Source of the DNA: Alphaproteobacteria bacterium
GTDB taxonomy: Bacteria > Pseudomonadota > Alphaproteobacteria > UBA7887
NCBI GenBank assembly: GCA_028289725.1
Contig: JANQOH010000418.1
Coordinates: forward strand, 1-12,852
Direction: 5' to 3'
DNA: 12,852 nucleotides
The notes below the pieces were generated by a model. It was given only the letters and a program-made list of their open reading frames with translations. It did not search any database and was not told where the DNA came from. The translations under genes and the position numbers were made by a program. This document shows, piece after piece, positions 6,672-12,852 of this stretch; within the stretch, counting starts at the first letter, position 1, and each line of letters begins with the position of its first letter.

Positions 6672-7454
6672 ATGACAAAAGGTTTGGGTGCGATCGTCAC
6701 CGGATCGACGAGCGGGATTGGCCTTGGCATCGCGGAAGCGTTCGCGGGTGCCGGCATGGACGTGATGCTGAACGGGTTCGGCGATGCGAGCGAAATCGAG
6801 GCGTTGCGATCGCGGCTCGCGGGCACGCACGGCGTGACGGTCGGCTACCACGGCGCGGATATGACCAAACCGGACGACATTGACGATTTGATCAAATCGG
6901 CCGAACAGGAGCTCGGACAGGTCGACGTAGTGGTCAACAATGCCGGCATTCAGCACGTGTCGCCGGTCGACGACTTTCCGACCGAGAAATGGAACGCGAT
7001 TATCGCGATCAATTTGTCGAGTGCATTTCACACGACGCGTCTGGCGCTGCCGGCGATGAAGGCGCGCGGCTTTGGGCGCGTCATCAATGTTTCATCGGCG
7101 CACGGCCTGGTGGCGTCACCGTTCAAGTCCGCTTATGTCGCGGCAAAGCACGGTGTGCTGGGGCTGACCAAGACCGTGGCGCTGGAATGCGCGGAAAGCG
7201 GTGTGACGGTGAACGCCATATGTCCGGGCTATGTGCTCACACCGCTTGTCGAAGCGCAGATCCCGGACACGGCGCGCACCCGCGGTATTAGCGCGGACGA
7301 AGTGGTGCGCGACGTGATGCTCGCCGGTCAGCCAACCAAACGATTTGTCTCGGTTGAGGAGATTGGGGCCTTCGCCGTGTTTTTGTGCAGCGACGGCGCG
7401 GCGTCCATCACCGGCGCCGCTTTGCCGATCGACGGCGGCTGGGTCGCGCAATAA
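6672..7454 (+). CDS. bdhA: 3-hydroxybutyrate dehydrogenase (SDR family)
   Basis: This 260-residue protein catalyses NAD-dependent interconversion of D-3-hydroxybutyrate and acetoacetate, a step of poly-3-hydroxybutyrate breakdown. It has the Rossmann TGSTSGIG motif (10-17), NNAG (89-92), Asn114 and the catalytic Ser142, Tyr155 and Lys159. Residues known to bind substrate in characterised bacterial enzymes are present at matching numbers: Gln94, His144, Lys152, Gln196 and Trp257; position 187 is Tyr where Trp is known. The C-terminal GAALPIDGGWVAQ is typical. The ATG at 6672 gives the standard family length, with AAGGGA 9 bases upstream; earlier in-frame starts only add unrelated residues. It converges with the cytochrome gene, with 5 bases between them. 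Confidence 0.93.
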   Translation: MTKGLGAIVTGSTSGIGLGIAEAFAGAGMDVMLNGFGDASEIEALRSRLAGTHGVTVGYHGADMTKPDDIDDLIKSAEQELGQVDVVVNNAGIQHVSPVDDFPTEKWNAIIAINLSSAFHTTRLALPAMKARGFGRVINVSSAHGLVASPFKSAYVAAKHGVLGLTKTVALECAESGVTVNAICPGYVLTPLVEAQIPDTARTRGISADEVVRDVMLAGQPTKRFVSVEEIGAFAVFLCSDGAASITGAALPIDGGWVAQ

Positions 7455-7459
7455 CGCGC

Positions 7460-7843
7460 CTACCAAATGATTTTGTCGGGATCGCCTTTATAGATCGATC
7501 GAAGATACGCGATGATCTTCCAGATTTCGTCGGGGTCGAGCTGGTTGCCCCAGGCGACCATGTTGGTTCCCGGACGGCCCACCGCGATCGCTTTGAAAAT
7601 TGTCGCGTCGGTCGGGCGATAGGTCCATTCGTCGTCGGTCAGGTCCGGGCCGACCGCGCCCTCCGCCGTTTCGCCGTGGCAGCTATAGCAGCCGGCTTTC
7701 GCCCACAGCTTTTGACCTTCCTCAATCGCCACGGGATCGCCGGTATACGGGTTTTCATGGTCGTCCGCCCAACCGATCGCGGGCGACAAAGTCAACGCAA
7801 ACAAAGCAAACGCGGCGCGCCGTGCAAATTTTTTGATCGTCAT
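7460..7843 (-). CDS. Single-haem c-type cytochrome, partner of the PQQ dehydrogenase
   Basis: This 127-residue periplasmic protein has a signal peptide (residues 1-26, ending IGWA) and one haem c site, CYSCH, at 52-56. Met95 in PGTNMVAWG is the probable distal ligand. The final DEIWKIIAYLRSIY helix is typical of class I cytochromes c. It lies 117 bases downstream of the PQQ dehydrogenase on the same strand and most likely accepts its electrons, as small cytochromes do beside PQQ alcohol dehydrogenases. Two hairpins, one a good terminator, lie in between, so its level may be set lower than, or separately from, the dehydrogenase. No strong ribosome site is visible. Confidence 0.9.
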   Translation of the reverse strand: MTIKKFARRAAFALFALTLSPAIGWADDHENPYTGDPVAIEEGQKLWAKAGCYSCHGETAEGAVGPDLTDDEWTYRPTDATIFKAIAVGRPGTNMVAWGNQLDPDEIWKIIAYLRSIYKGDPDKIIW

Positions 7844-7865
7844 AATCGCCGTCTCACGTGCTCAA

Positions 7866-7892
7866 AAATCGGGGGAGTGTTCCCACTCCCCC
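7866..7892 (-). terminator. Intrinsic terminator between the PQQ dehydrogenase and cytochrome genes
   Basis: On the minus strand GGGGGAGTG (7892-7884) pairs perfectly with CACTCCCCC (7879-7871) around a 4-base loop, and is followed by GATTTTTG. This is a 9-base-pair GC-rich stem plus a T-run, so it should stop or thin transcription leaving the dehydrogenase gene. Confidence 0.72.
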
Positions 7893-7914
7893 ACCAAGTG
7901 ATGAAAGATGGCCC

Positions 7915-7954
7915 GACCGTCAAGGTCCACGCCGTAGCGTCGACCCCGACGGTC
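7915..7954 (-). repeat. Long imperfect hairpin just after the PQQ dehydrogenase stop
   Basis: GACCGTC (7915-7921) pairs with GACGGTC (7948-7954). Inside this, GTCCACGC pairs with GCGTCGAC with one mismatch, around a CGTA loop. The structure starts 6 bases after the stop codon and lacks a T-run, so it may protect the mRNA 3' end rather than terminate. Confidence 0.55.
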
Positions 7955-7960
7955 TTGTGA

Positions 7961-9679
7961 CTATTGGCCGAACAGGCCGAACACCATCAGGTATCCGCCT
8001 TTGCGGCTGTCCTTCAAGTGCGGAGAGCCCCCGCCGCCGAGCGTCGCCCAACCGGTCCAGCCGCCGAAGCCCGCCGGCACCGCGACATACTGCTTGCCGT
8101 CGATGGCGTAGGTCATCGGGCTGCCGAAAATGCCGGTACCGATATTGTAAGAGAAGACTTCCTCTCCGGTCGCTTGGACATAGGCCTTGAAGTAGCCTTC
8201 CGGCGTGCCGGCAAACAGCAGATCGCCACCGGTGGTCAGCAGACCGCTGGTGAACGGCGCCGGCGCTTTCACGGTCCAGACCTTCTCGCCCGTCCGCGCG
8301 TCGAACGAAACAAGCTGGCCATAGCCCTTGTTCCACTGGATCGTGCCGATACCCCAGTAGGGGCTGCCGATTGTGCGTTCCGGCGGGTTCAAGCCTTCGC
8401 CAAGCGGCGCGCTTTTGATGTCCGTGCAGATTTCACGGCTCGGCACGAACACCATTTTGGTGTGCGGATTAACCGACATCGGGTTCCACCACTTGCCGCC
8501 TTCCGACGCCGGGCAGATGTCCTTCGCCTCATACTCGTAGGACGGGACCTTCTCCGGATTGACGATCGGGCGACCTTCCGGCGTGAATCCAGTCGCCCAA
8601 TTCACCTTGGAGATCGGTACGCCGTACACGAACTTGCTGTTCGTCCGGTCGATGGCGTAGAGGAAGCCGTTGCGATCGCCGTGCATCCAAAGTTTTTGGC
8701 CGTCAACGTCGAGCAGGATGGTCTCGTTATTGCCGTCGTAATCCCAAACGTCGTGCGGCGTATATTGGAAGTAATGCTTGATCTCGCCCGTATCAGGGTC
8801 GAGCGCAAGCGTCGAATTTGAGTACAGATTGTCGCCCGGCCTGTTCGTACCGTCCCAATCCGGATTCGGATTGCCGACACTCCAATAAAGCGTGTCGAGT
8901 TCCGCATCGTAGGAGCCCGTGAGCCACGCGGACGCGCCGCCATGCATTGCCATGTCGGTGCTGCCCCATGTGTCGTGACCCGGCTCGCCCGGTCCCGGAA
9001 TCGTATAGCGCCGCCAGGCTTGCTCGCCGGTCTCCGCATCGAGGGCTTCGATGTAAAGACGCGTCGGATATTCCGCGCCCGACATGCCGACCACGACGTT
9101 GCCTTTCACGATGAGCGGCGCAACCGTCATGGTATAGGCTTCTTCCCAATTGCCGATATTGACGTGCCAAACCACTTCACCGGTCTTGGCGTTGAGCGCG
9201 ACAACGTCTGCGTCGGGCGTGGCGACGAACACTTTATCTTGGTACAGCGCGACACCGCGATTGCCGATGTCACAACACATCTTGCCGGCGACGCCTTCCG
9301 GTAATTCATCAACATAACGCCAAATTTCATTGCCGGTTCGCGCGTCGATCGCATAGGTGCGACCGTGCGATGCCGTGGCGTACATCACGCCGTTATTCAC
9401 CACGGGCGTCGTGTTCTGCGCATCGAGCACGCCGAACGAGAACGTCCATTTCGGCACCAGACGGCCGATGGTGTCGGTATTGATTTGCGACAACGGGCTG
9501 TAGCGCGTCCCCGCGTAATCACGCGGCGCCATCAACCAGTTGTTCGGATCTTGTCCCGCTTCTAGGAGCATTTCGTCGGTCACATAGTCTTGCGCAGTGA
9601 CCGAACTCGCCATCATAAAGACGGCCGCGCCCAAGCCAGCAAAACCGGCCCAGGCGACCTTATTGGTCGTACCTGTCAT
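7961..9679 (-). CDS. PQQ-dependent alcohol dehydrogenase, lanthanide-type
   Basis: This 572-residue periplasmic quinoprotein oxidises alcohols using PQQ. A signal peptide covers residues 1-30 (ending SVTAQ). The propeller fold shows repeated tryptophan-docking units such as ALDAETGEQAWR and DARTGEKVW. Expected active-site features are the vicinal disulfide Cys135-Cys136, metal ligands Glu203 (SGAE) and Asn270 (SVGN), catalytic Asp313, Arg336 and the PQQ-stacking Trp252. The residue two after the catalytic Asp is another Asp (WDYDG, Asp315), the mark of XoxF- and ExaF/PedH-type lanthanide enzymes; calcium enzymes have Ala or Ser there. The start at 9679 has GGAGG 9 bases upstream. XoxF versus an ethanol-type clade cannot be decided by eye. 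Confidence 0.93.
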   Translation of the reverse strand: MTGTTNKVAWAGFAGLGAAVFMMASSVTAQDYVTDEMLLEAGQDPNNWLMAPRDYAGTRYSPLSQINTDTIGRLVPKWTFSFGVLDAQNTTPVVNNGVMYATASHGRTYAIDARTGNEIWRYVDELPEGVAGKMCCDIGNRGVALYQDKVFVATPDADVVALNAKTGEVVWHVNIGNWEEAYTMTVAPLIVKGNVVVGMSGAEYPTRLYIEALDAETGEQAWRRYTIPGPGEPGHDTWGSTDMAMHGGASAWLTGSYDAELDTLYWSVGNPNPDWDGTNRPGDNLYSNSTLALDPDTGEIKHYFQYTPHDVWDYDGNNETILLDVDGQKLWMHGDRNGFLYAIDRTNSKFVYGVPISKVNWATGFTPEGRPIVNPEKVPSYEYEAKDICPASEGGKWWNPMSVNPHTKMVFVPSREICTDIKSAPLGEGLNPPERTIGSPYWGIGTIQWNKGYGQLVSFDARTGEKVWTVKAPAPFTSGLLTTGGDLLFAGTPEGYFKAYVQATGEEVFSYNIGTGIFGSPMTYAIDGKQYVAVPAGFGGWTGWATLGGGGSPHLKDSRKGGYLMVFGLFGQ

Positions 9680-9976
9680 CAGTCTAGTCCTCCGATTTTC
9701 CTGCGACCTGGTTTGGCCGCAGTCTCTCCACACGAAAAGAGAACCAGAATTTGACAGGCGTGACGAATCAATTGCGTTTCGCGGCGCATGCGCGTGGCGC
9801 GACGCGGTAATGCATTTGCATCATTTTTGCGTTTTGATAGCCGCGCCCGAGCGCGCGCCCAACGCTTAGCTGTCTCCGCGATACGATGGGCTCTGGCGCC
9901 GTGTTCAGCACGCCGCCGCATTTATGTTACCGTCTCCATCGTCGATGACCGAGGCGTCGGGTTGAGGGGGACGGCG
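9680..9976. promoter_or_regulatory. Divergent control region, PQQ dehydrogenase and DUF3311/symporter operon
   Basis: These 297 bases hold no gene and separate the two divergent transcription units. GGAGG upstream of 9679 (minus) and GAGGGGG upstream of 9977 (plus) are the ribosome sites. Visible structure includes a perfect 10-base palindrome GCGCATGCGC (9784-9793) and an AT-rich patch with near-repeats ATGCATTTGCAT (9810-9821) and CATTTTTGC (9822-9830), which could bind a shared regulator. A TTGACA occurs at 9751-9756 but has no good -10 partner at normal spacing. Confidence 0.5.
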
Positions 9977-10198
9977 ATGGCGGACAACGGACGGCGAAAT
10001 GCGACGCGCGCGTTCGTGATTTTCACGATCGCGATGGCGCTGGTAATGGTGTTCCCGATTTTCGCGCTCGGCAACCGTGTGGAGCCTTTTGTCCTCGGTC
10101 TACCGTTCTCCATGGCATGGGTGATTTTTTGGATCGGCGTTGAGTTCGTCGCACTCGTCGCCTTCTTCCGTTATGAGCACGGCGCGGAGGGCAAATAG
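9977..10198 (+). CDS. DUF3311-like small membrane protein, symporter partner
   Basis: This 73-residue protein has two hydrophobic segments, about residues 12-33 and 40-65, a short loop between them and a charged C-terminus (RYEHGAEGK). Size, topology and its place directly before an SSS symporter match DUF3311-type small subunits found with such transporters. The ATG at 9977 follows GAGGGGG. The frame is open further upstream, but those residues are arginine-rich and unlike the family. Its TAG stop abuts the symporter ATG with no gap, so translation is probably coupled and the two may form a complex in the inner membrane. Confidence 0.82.
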   Translation: MADNGRRNATRAFVIFTIAMALVMVFPIFALGNRVEPFVLGLPFSMAWVIFWIGVEFVALVAFFRYEHGAEGK

Positions 10199-11668
10199 AT
10201 GGCGCCGTGGGTCGTCGCGATCATCGCCATGTCGCTTTATCTCGTTTTCGCTTTTGCACTTGGCATTTTGGCGGGGCGAGGCCGGTCGTTTTATTCGGTG
10301 TCGGAATATGCCGTGGCGGACCGCGGCCTCGGCTTGTTCGTCATGTGGTTCTTGATGGGCGGAACGATCTTTTCCGCCTTCGCGTTTTTGGGCGGGCCGG
10401 GATGGGCTTACTCTAAAGGCGCAGCGTCTTTCTACATTTTGGCCTACGCCGCACTCGGACTGTTGCCATGGTATCTAATTGGTCCGAAAGTCGCGCGATT
10501 GGGCGCCGAACGCAATTATTTCACCATGGGCGATCTGCTTGGTGATCGCTACGGTTCGCGCGCCATCGTGGTGATTGTCGGGATCGTCTCGGTCCTCGCA
10601 TTTGTCCAATATTTGACGCTTCAGATTAAGGGCATGGCTTACGTGTTCAACGTCTTGACCGAGGGCCATATCCCGTTTTGGGCAGGCGCATTGTTGGCCT
10701 ACGGCATCGTCGTGATTTATGTCGTGACCAGCGGTGTCCGCGGGGCCGCGTGGAGCGATGTCCTGCAAGCCATCTTGATGCTCGTGGTGGCTTGGATCCT
10801 TGGGCTCTATCTGGTGTACACGCTGCACGACGGAACCGGGCCGATGTTCGAGATGATCGCGCGCGAGAAACCGGATTTCTTGATCATCGGCGCAAGCGGT
10901 TCGCAAATGTCGGCGATGGCATTTTCCAGCGCCATCATCATGTCGATGATCGGCTTCATGATGTGGCCACACTTATTCATGAAGTCGTACACCACGAGCG
11001 AGCGGCGGATTAAGCTGACAGTGATCGCCTACCCCGTGTTCGCGATATTCCTGGTCCCGGTCCTGCTCATCGGATTTTCCGCCATCGGTGTTGTCCCGCC
11101 CGACGCGCTGGAAAGCTCCGACCAAGTGCTGCCCCATCTCATTACATACGAAATTGGGGCGACGGGTCTGGTCTATGGGCTTATCGGCGCGGGCGCCTTG
11201 GCGGCGGCCATGTCGTCGTCCGACGCCATCACCCATGGCGCGTCCGTATCGGTCGGACGCGACATCGTTTTGCCGCTCAAGCCAGACCTGCCCGAGAGCA
11301 AGCAACTTTGGATCATGCGCGCCTCGGTCGTTCTGGTCGGTGCTTTCGCATACTATCTGGCGATCTTTGGCGGCGACGGATTGATTCAGCTTTTGCTCGG
11401 CGCCTATGGCTACATCGTTCAATTCGCGCCGCCGGTCTATGGCGCGCTTTATTGGCGTCGCGCGACGCGCGAAGGCGCCTTGGCTGGATTGATCGGTGGC
11501 GTTGGCGTGAATTGCTACTATCAGCTGTTCGCCGACGCGACGCCGCTCGATATGAACGCCGGCATGGTGGCGCTCATCGTCAATATCGTTTTGTTCGTCG
11601 GCATAAGTTTGCTGGCGCGCCAGAGCGATGAGATTCGCGCCCGAAACGCCGCGTTCGTGGAAACCTGA
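10199..11668 (+). CDS. Sodium:solute symporter (SSS family)
   Basis: This 489-residue inner-membrane protein has about 12-13 hydrophobic helices. SSS features include an early GGTIFSAFAFLGGPGWAY segment (54-71), a TSGVRGAAWSDVLQ segment (177-190) and GAGALAAAMSSSDAITHGAS (330-349), the helix that supplies the sodium-site serines in this family. Length is typical. Na+-driven uptake of an organic solute is the expected role; the solute cannot be read from sequence. It is zero-spaced with the DUF3311 gene and divergent from the PQQ dehydrogenase, which suggests transport of a substrate or product of that oxidation. A 105-base gap follows before the next cytochrome gene. Confidence 0.92.
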   Translation: MAPWVVAIIAMSLYLVFAFALGILAGRGRSFYSVSEYAVADRGLGLFVMWFLMGGTIFSAFAFLGGPGWAYSKGAASFYILAYAALGLLPWYLIGPKVARLGAERNYFTMGDLLGDRYGSRAIVVIVGIVSVLAFVQYLTLQIKGMAYVFNVLTEGHIPFWAGALLAYGIVVIYVVTSGVRGAAWSDVLQAILMLVVAWILGLYLVYTLHDGTGPMFEMIAREKPDFLIIGASGSQMSAMAFSSAIIMSMIGFMMWPHLFMKSYTTSERRIKLTVIAYPVFAIFLVPVLLIGFSAIGVVPPDALESSDQVLPHLITYEIGATGLVYGLIGAGALAAAMSSSDAITHGASVSVGRDIVLPLKPDLPESKQLWIMRASVVLVGAFAYYLAIFGGDGLIQLLLGAYGYIVQFAPPVYGALYWRRATREGALAGLIGGVGVNCYYQLFADATPLDMNAGMVALIVNIVLFVGISLLARQSDEIRARNAAFVET

Positions 11669-11773
11669 CGGCTAATCCATGTTGCTGACCGATTTTCCGG
11701 CCTGTGGTTTGTAAGCGGGACCTCGCGGCCATTCCGCGAAAACGCCGCCCCAGTCGCGGGCAGGAGAAGACGG

Positions 11774-12310
11774 ATGGGCGTCAGACACGCTGTCCCCGCT
11801 GCCGCAGCCATTCTTGCCGCGTTTTTTGGCGCGATCGCGGCCGCGCAAGACAATGAAGACGGGCCGACGGTTGATCCAGAGCTAGAACGTTCGACCACGC
11901 CGGACCTGGACCTTCCCGCTTACGATGCGACGCGCGGCCGTGCGTTGTTTGTCACAAAGGGCTGCGTCGTGTGCCATGCGGTCAACGATGTGGGTGGCAC
12001 CGCCATTCGCGATCTGGGTGGCGAACCGGCATCGCCGCTCGATGCCCGGTTGATGCCGATTACAAAGGACCCGTTCGAATTCTTCGCACGGTTTTGGCGC
12101 GGCGCGCCCACCATGATCGCCTTGCAGCAAGAGCGACTCGGCTACCAGATTGCGCTCGATGGCAGTGAGTTCGCCGACATCATGGCATTCGTCTATAGCG
12201 AGGCGGAGCAGGCCAAGTTCACGGCCGATAGTTTCACGCCGCCTATTTTTTGGTACCGCGACGAAGCGGCGAACAGCCAAGGCCGCAGCCCGGACTCCGG
12301 CGACAGATGA
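11774..12310 (+). CDS. Single-haem c-type cytochrome
   Basis: This 178-residue periplasmic protein has a signal peptide (residues 1-24, ending AIAAA). An acidic linker precedes the haem c domain with CVVCH at 64-68, inside RGRALFVTKGCVVCHAVNDVGG. Met94 and Met114 are candidates for the distal ligand. The C-terminal part (EFADIMAFVYSEAEQAKF) is helical. AGGAG lies 7 bases before the ATG. It is on the same strand as the symporter and overlaps the next gene by 4 bases (ATGA). It probably forms part of the electron path from the PQQ dehydrogenase; that link is inferred from position only. Confidence 0.88.
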   Translation: MGVRHAVPAAAAILAAFFGAIAAAQDNEDGPTVDPELERSTTPDLDLPAYDATRGRALFVTKGCVVCHAVNDVGGTAIRDLGGEPASPLDARLMPITKDPFEFFARFWRGAPTMIALQQERLGYQIALDGSEFADIMAFVYSEAEQAKFTADSFTPPIFWYRDEAANSQGRSPDSGDR

Positions 12311-12852
12311 CACGCTATCAAACAGACGCGGAGCGCTACGAGCGACTCTTTGGTTGCATTGTGCAGATCGCTGTCTTAATGGGCATGGCACTTTTAGGTG
12401 CCGCACTATCGGAATCAGCGCATGCGCAAGCTGACCCGTCGCATTCGGAGACCGTTTGGTACACAACGGATGAGTCGGACGCCATCGCGCTCAACCTTCA
12501 TTTCTTTTGGGCACACGGATGCCCGTACTGCAAAAAGGAGCGCGCGTTTCTCGATACGCTGGTCGCGAAATATTCGTGGCTGAGCGTCGTCGACTACGAG
12601 ATCAGCGAGGTCCGCGCCAACGTCAAGACCATGCTGTCGATGGCAAAAGACGCTGGTGGCACGACATCCCTCGTCCCGACGACATTCGTGTGCAATCAAA
12701 TGACGGTCGGCTTTCTGTCGGCGGAAACCACGGGCGATGTGTTGCACACGCAGATTGTCGATTGCTATCGGCGTCTCGTGAGCGCTGGCCCGAGCACGGG
12801 GGAAGTCACGATCACGGAGCTGGCCGGACCGGCGCCCGAAGTGGCACCGATC
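12307..12852 (+). CDS. Thioredoxin-like CPYC protein, 3' end outside window
   Basis: The frame is open from the ATG at 12307 to the window edge (182 codons). Residues 15-41 form a signal or membrane anchor ending in ESAHAQA. A thioredoxin-like fold follows: LNLHFFWAHGCPYC with the redox pair Cys72/Cys75 and the cis-proline in VPTTF (Pro124). Two more cysteines are at 129 and 153. Such periplasmic thioredoxin-like proteins reduce or form disulfides, for example in cytochrome c maturation, which fits its ATGA overlap with the cytochrome gene. No separate ribosome site is seen, so translation is probably coupled. A C-terminal membrane part may lie beyond the window. Confidence 0.8.
   Translation, partial: MTRYQTDAERYERLFGCIVQIAVLMGMALLGAALSESAHAQADPSHSETVWYTTDESDAIALNLHFFWAHGCPYCKKERAFLDTLVAKYSWLSVVDYEISEVRANVKTMLSMAKDAGGTTSLVPTTFVCNQMTVGFLSAETTGDVLHTQIVDCYRRLVSAGPSTGEVTITELAGPAPEVAPI

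Noticed and set aside
7964..8821. Plus-strand 285-residue ORF
   Set aside because: It is antisense to the PQQ dehydrogenase with Arg-rich composition typical of a shadow frame.
9680..9733. 18-residue extension of the PQQ dehydrogenase
   Set aside because: The added residues are charged and come before the signal peptide; GGAGG points to the ATG at 9679.
11724..11738. Small hairpin CGCGG/CCGCG before the second cytochrome gene
   Set aside because: It is only five base pairs with no T-run, too weak to call a terminator.

Overview
The window is GC-rich, densely packed DNA from a Gram-negative bacterium, most likely an alphaproteobacterium. The basis for that is the codon use, the poly-3-hydroxybutyrate-type 3-hydroxybutyrate dehydrogenase, the PQQ alcohol dehydrogenase with its c-type cytochromes, and the overall style of the hypothetical proteins. 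I cannot name the genus.

Left part (1-4050). The window opens inside a SAM-dependent methyltransferase gene, followed by an intact tRNA-Arg(CCT) with an encoded CCA end. From the tRNA to about 4050 the content looks accessory: a frameshifted minus-strand gene remnant, two small secreted proteins in one operon (an SH3b-domain protein and a four-cysteine protein), a broken zinc-ribbon-like reading frame with an internal TAA, and an FRG-domain protein with a small downstream partner. A convergent 99-codon orphan gene ends one base after that partner. Parts of this stretch are visibly more AT-rich than the rest of the window.

Middle part (4048-7454). A peptidase M19 (membrane dipeptidase) homologue lacks several canonical metal ligands and is preceded by a possible 17-codon leader ORF. 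It is divergent from a small YdhR-like alpha/beta-barrel protein. Next come a stand-alone GIY-YIG nuclease-family protein with a large N-terminal domain, and a divergently transcribed 3-hydroxybutyrate dehydrogenase with its full catalytic and substrate-binding set.

Right part (7460-12852). This is a coherent periplasmic oxidation module. A PQQ-dependent alcohol dehydrogenase carries the Asp-Tyr-Asp signature of the lanthanide-dependent enzymes. It is followed on the minus strand by two hairpins (one a good intrinsic terminator) and then a single-haem cytochrome c. Divergent from it are a DUF3311 small membrane protein and a sodium:solute symporter with zero spacing, then a second cytochrome c and a thioredoxin-like CPYC protein that runs off the right edge. 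My inference is that the symporter/DUF3311 pair handles a substrate or product, the dehydrogenase oxidises it in the periplasm, the cytochromes carry the electrons, and the thioredoxin-like protein serves disulfide or haem-protein maturation.

No CRISPR array, insertion sequence or rRNA was seen. The most unusual items are the lanthanide-type dehydrogenase/symporter module with its internal terminator, the FRG gene pair, the GIY-YIG protein, and the ligand-poor M19 protein.
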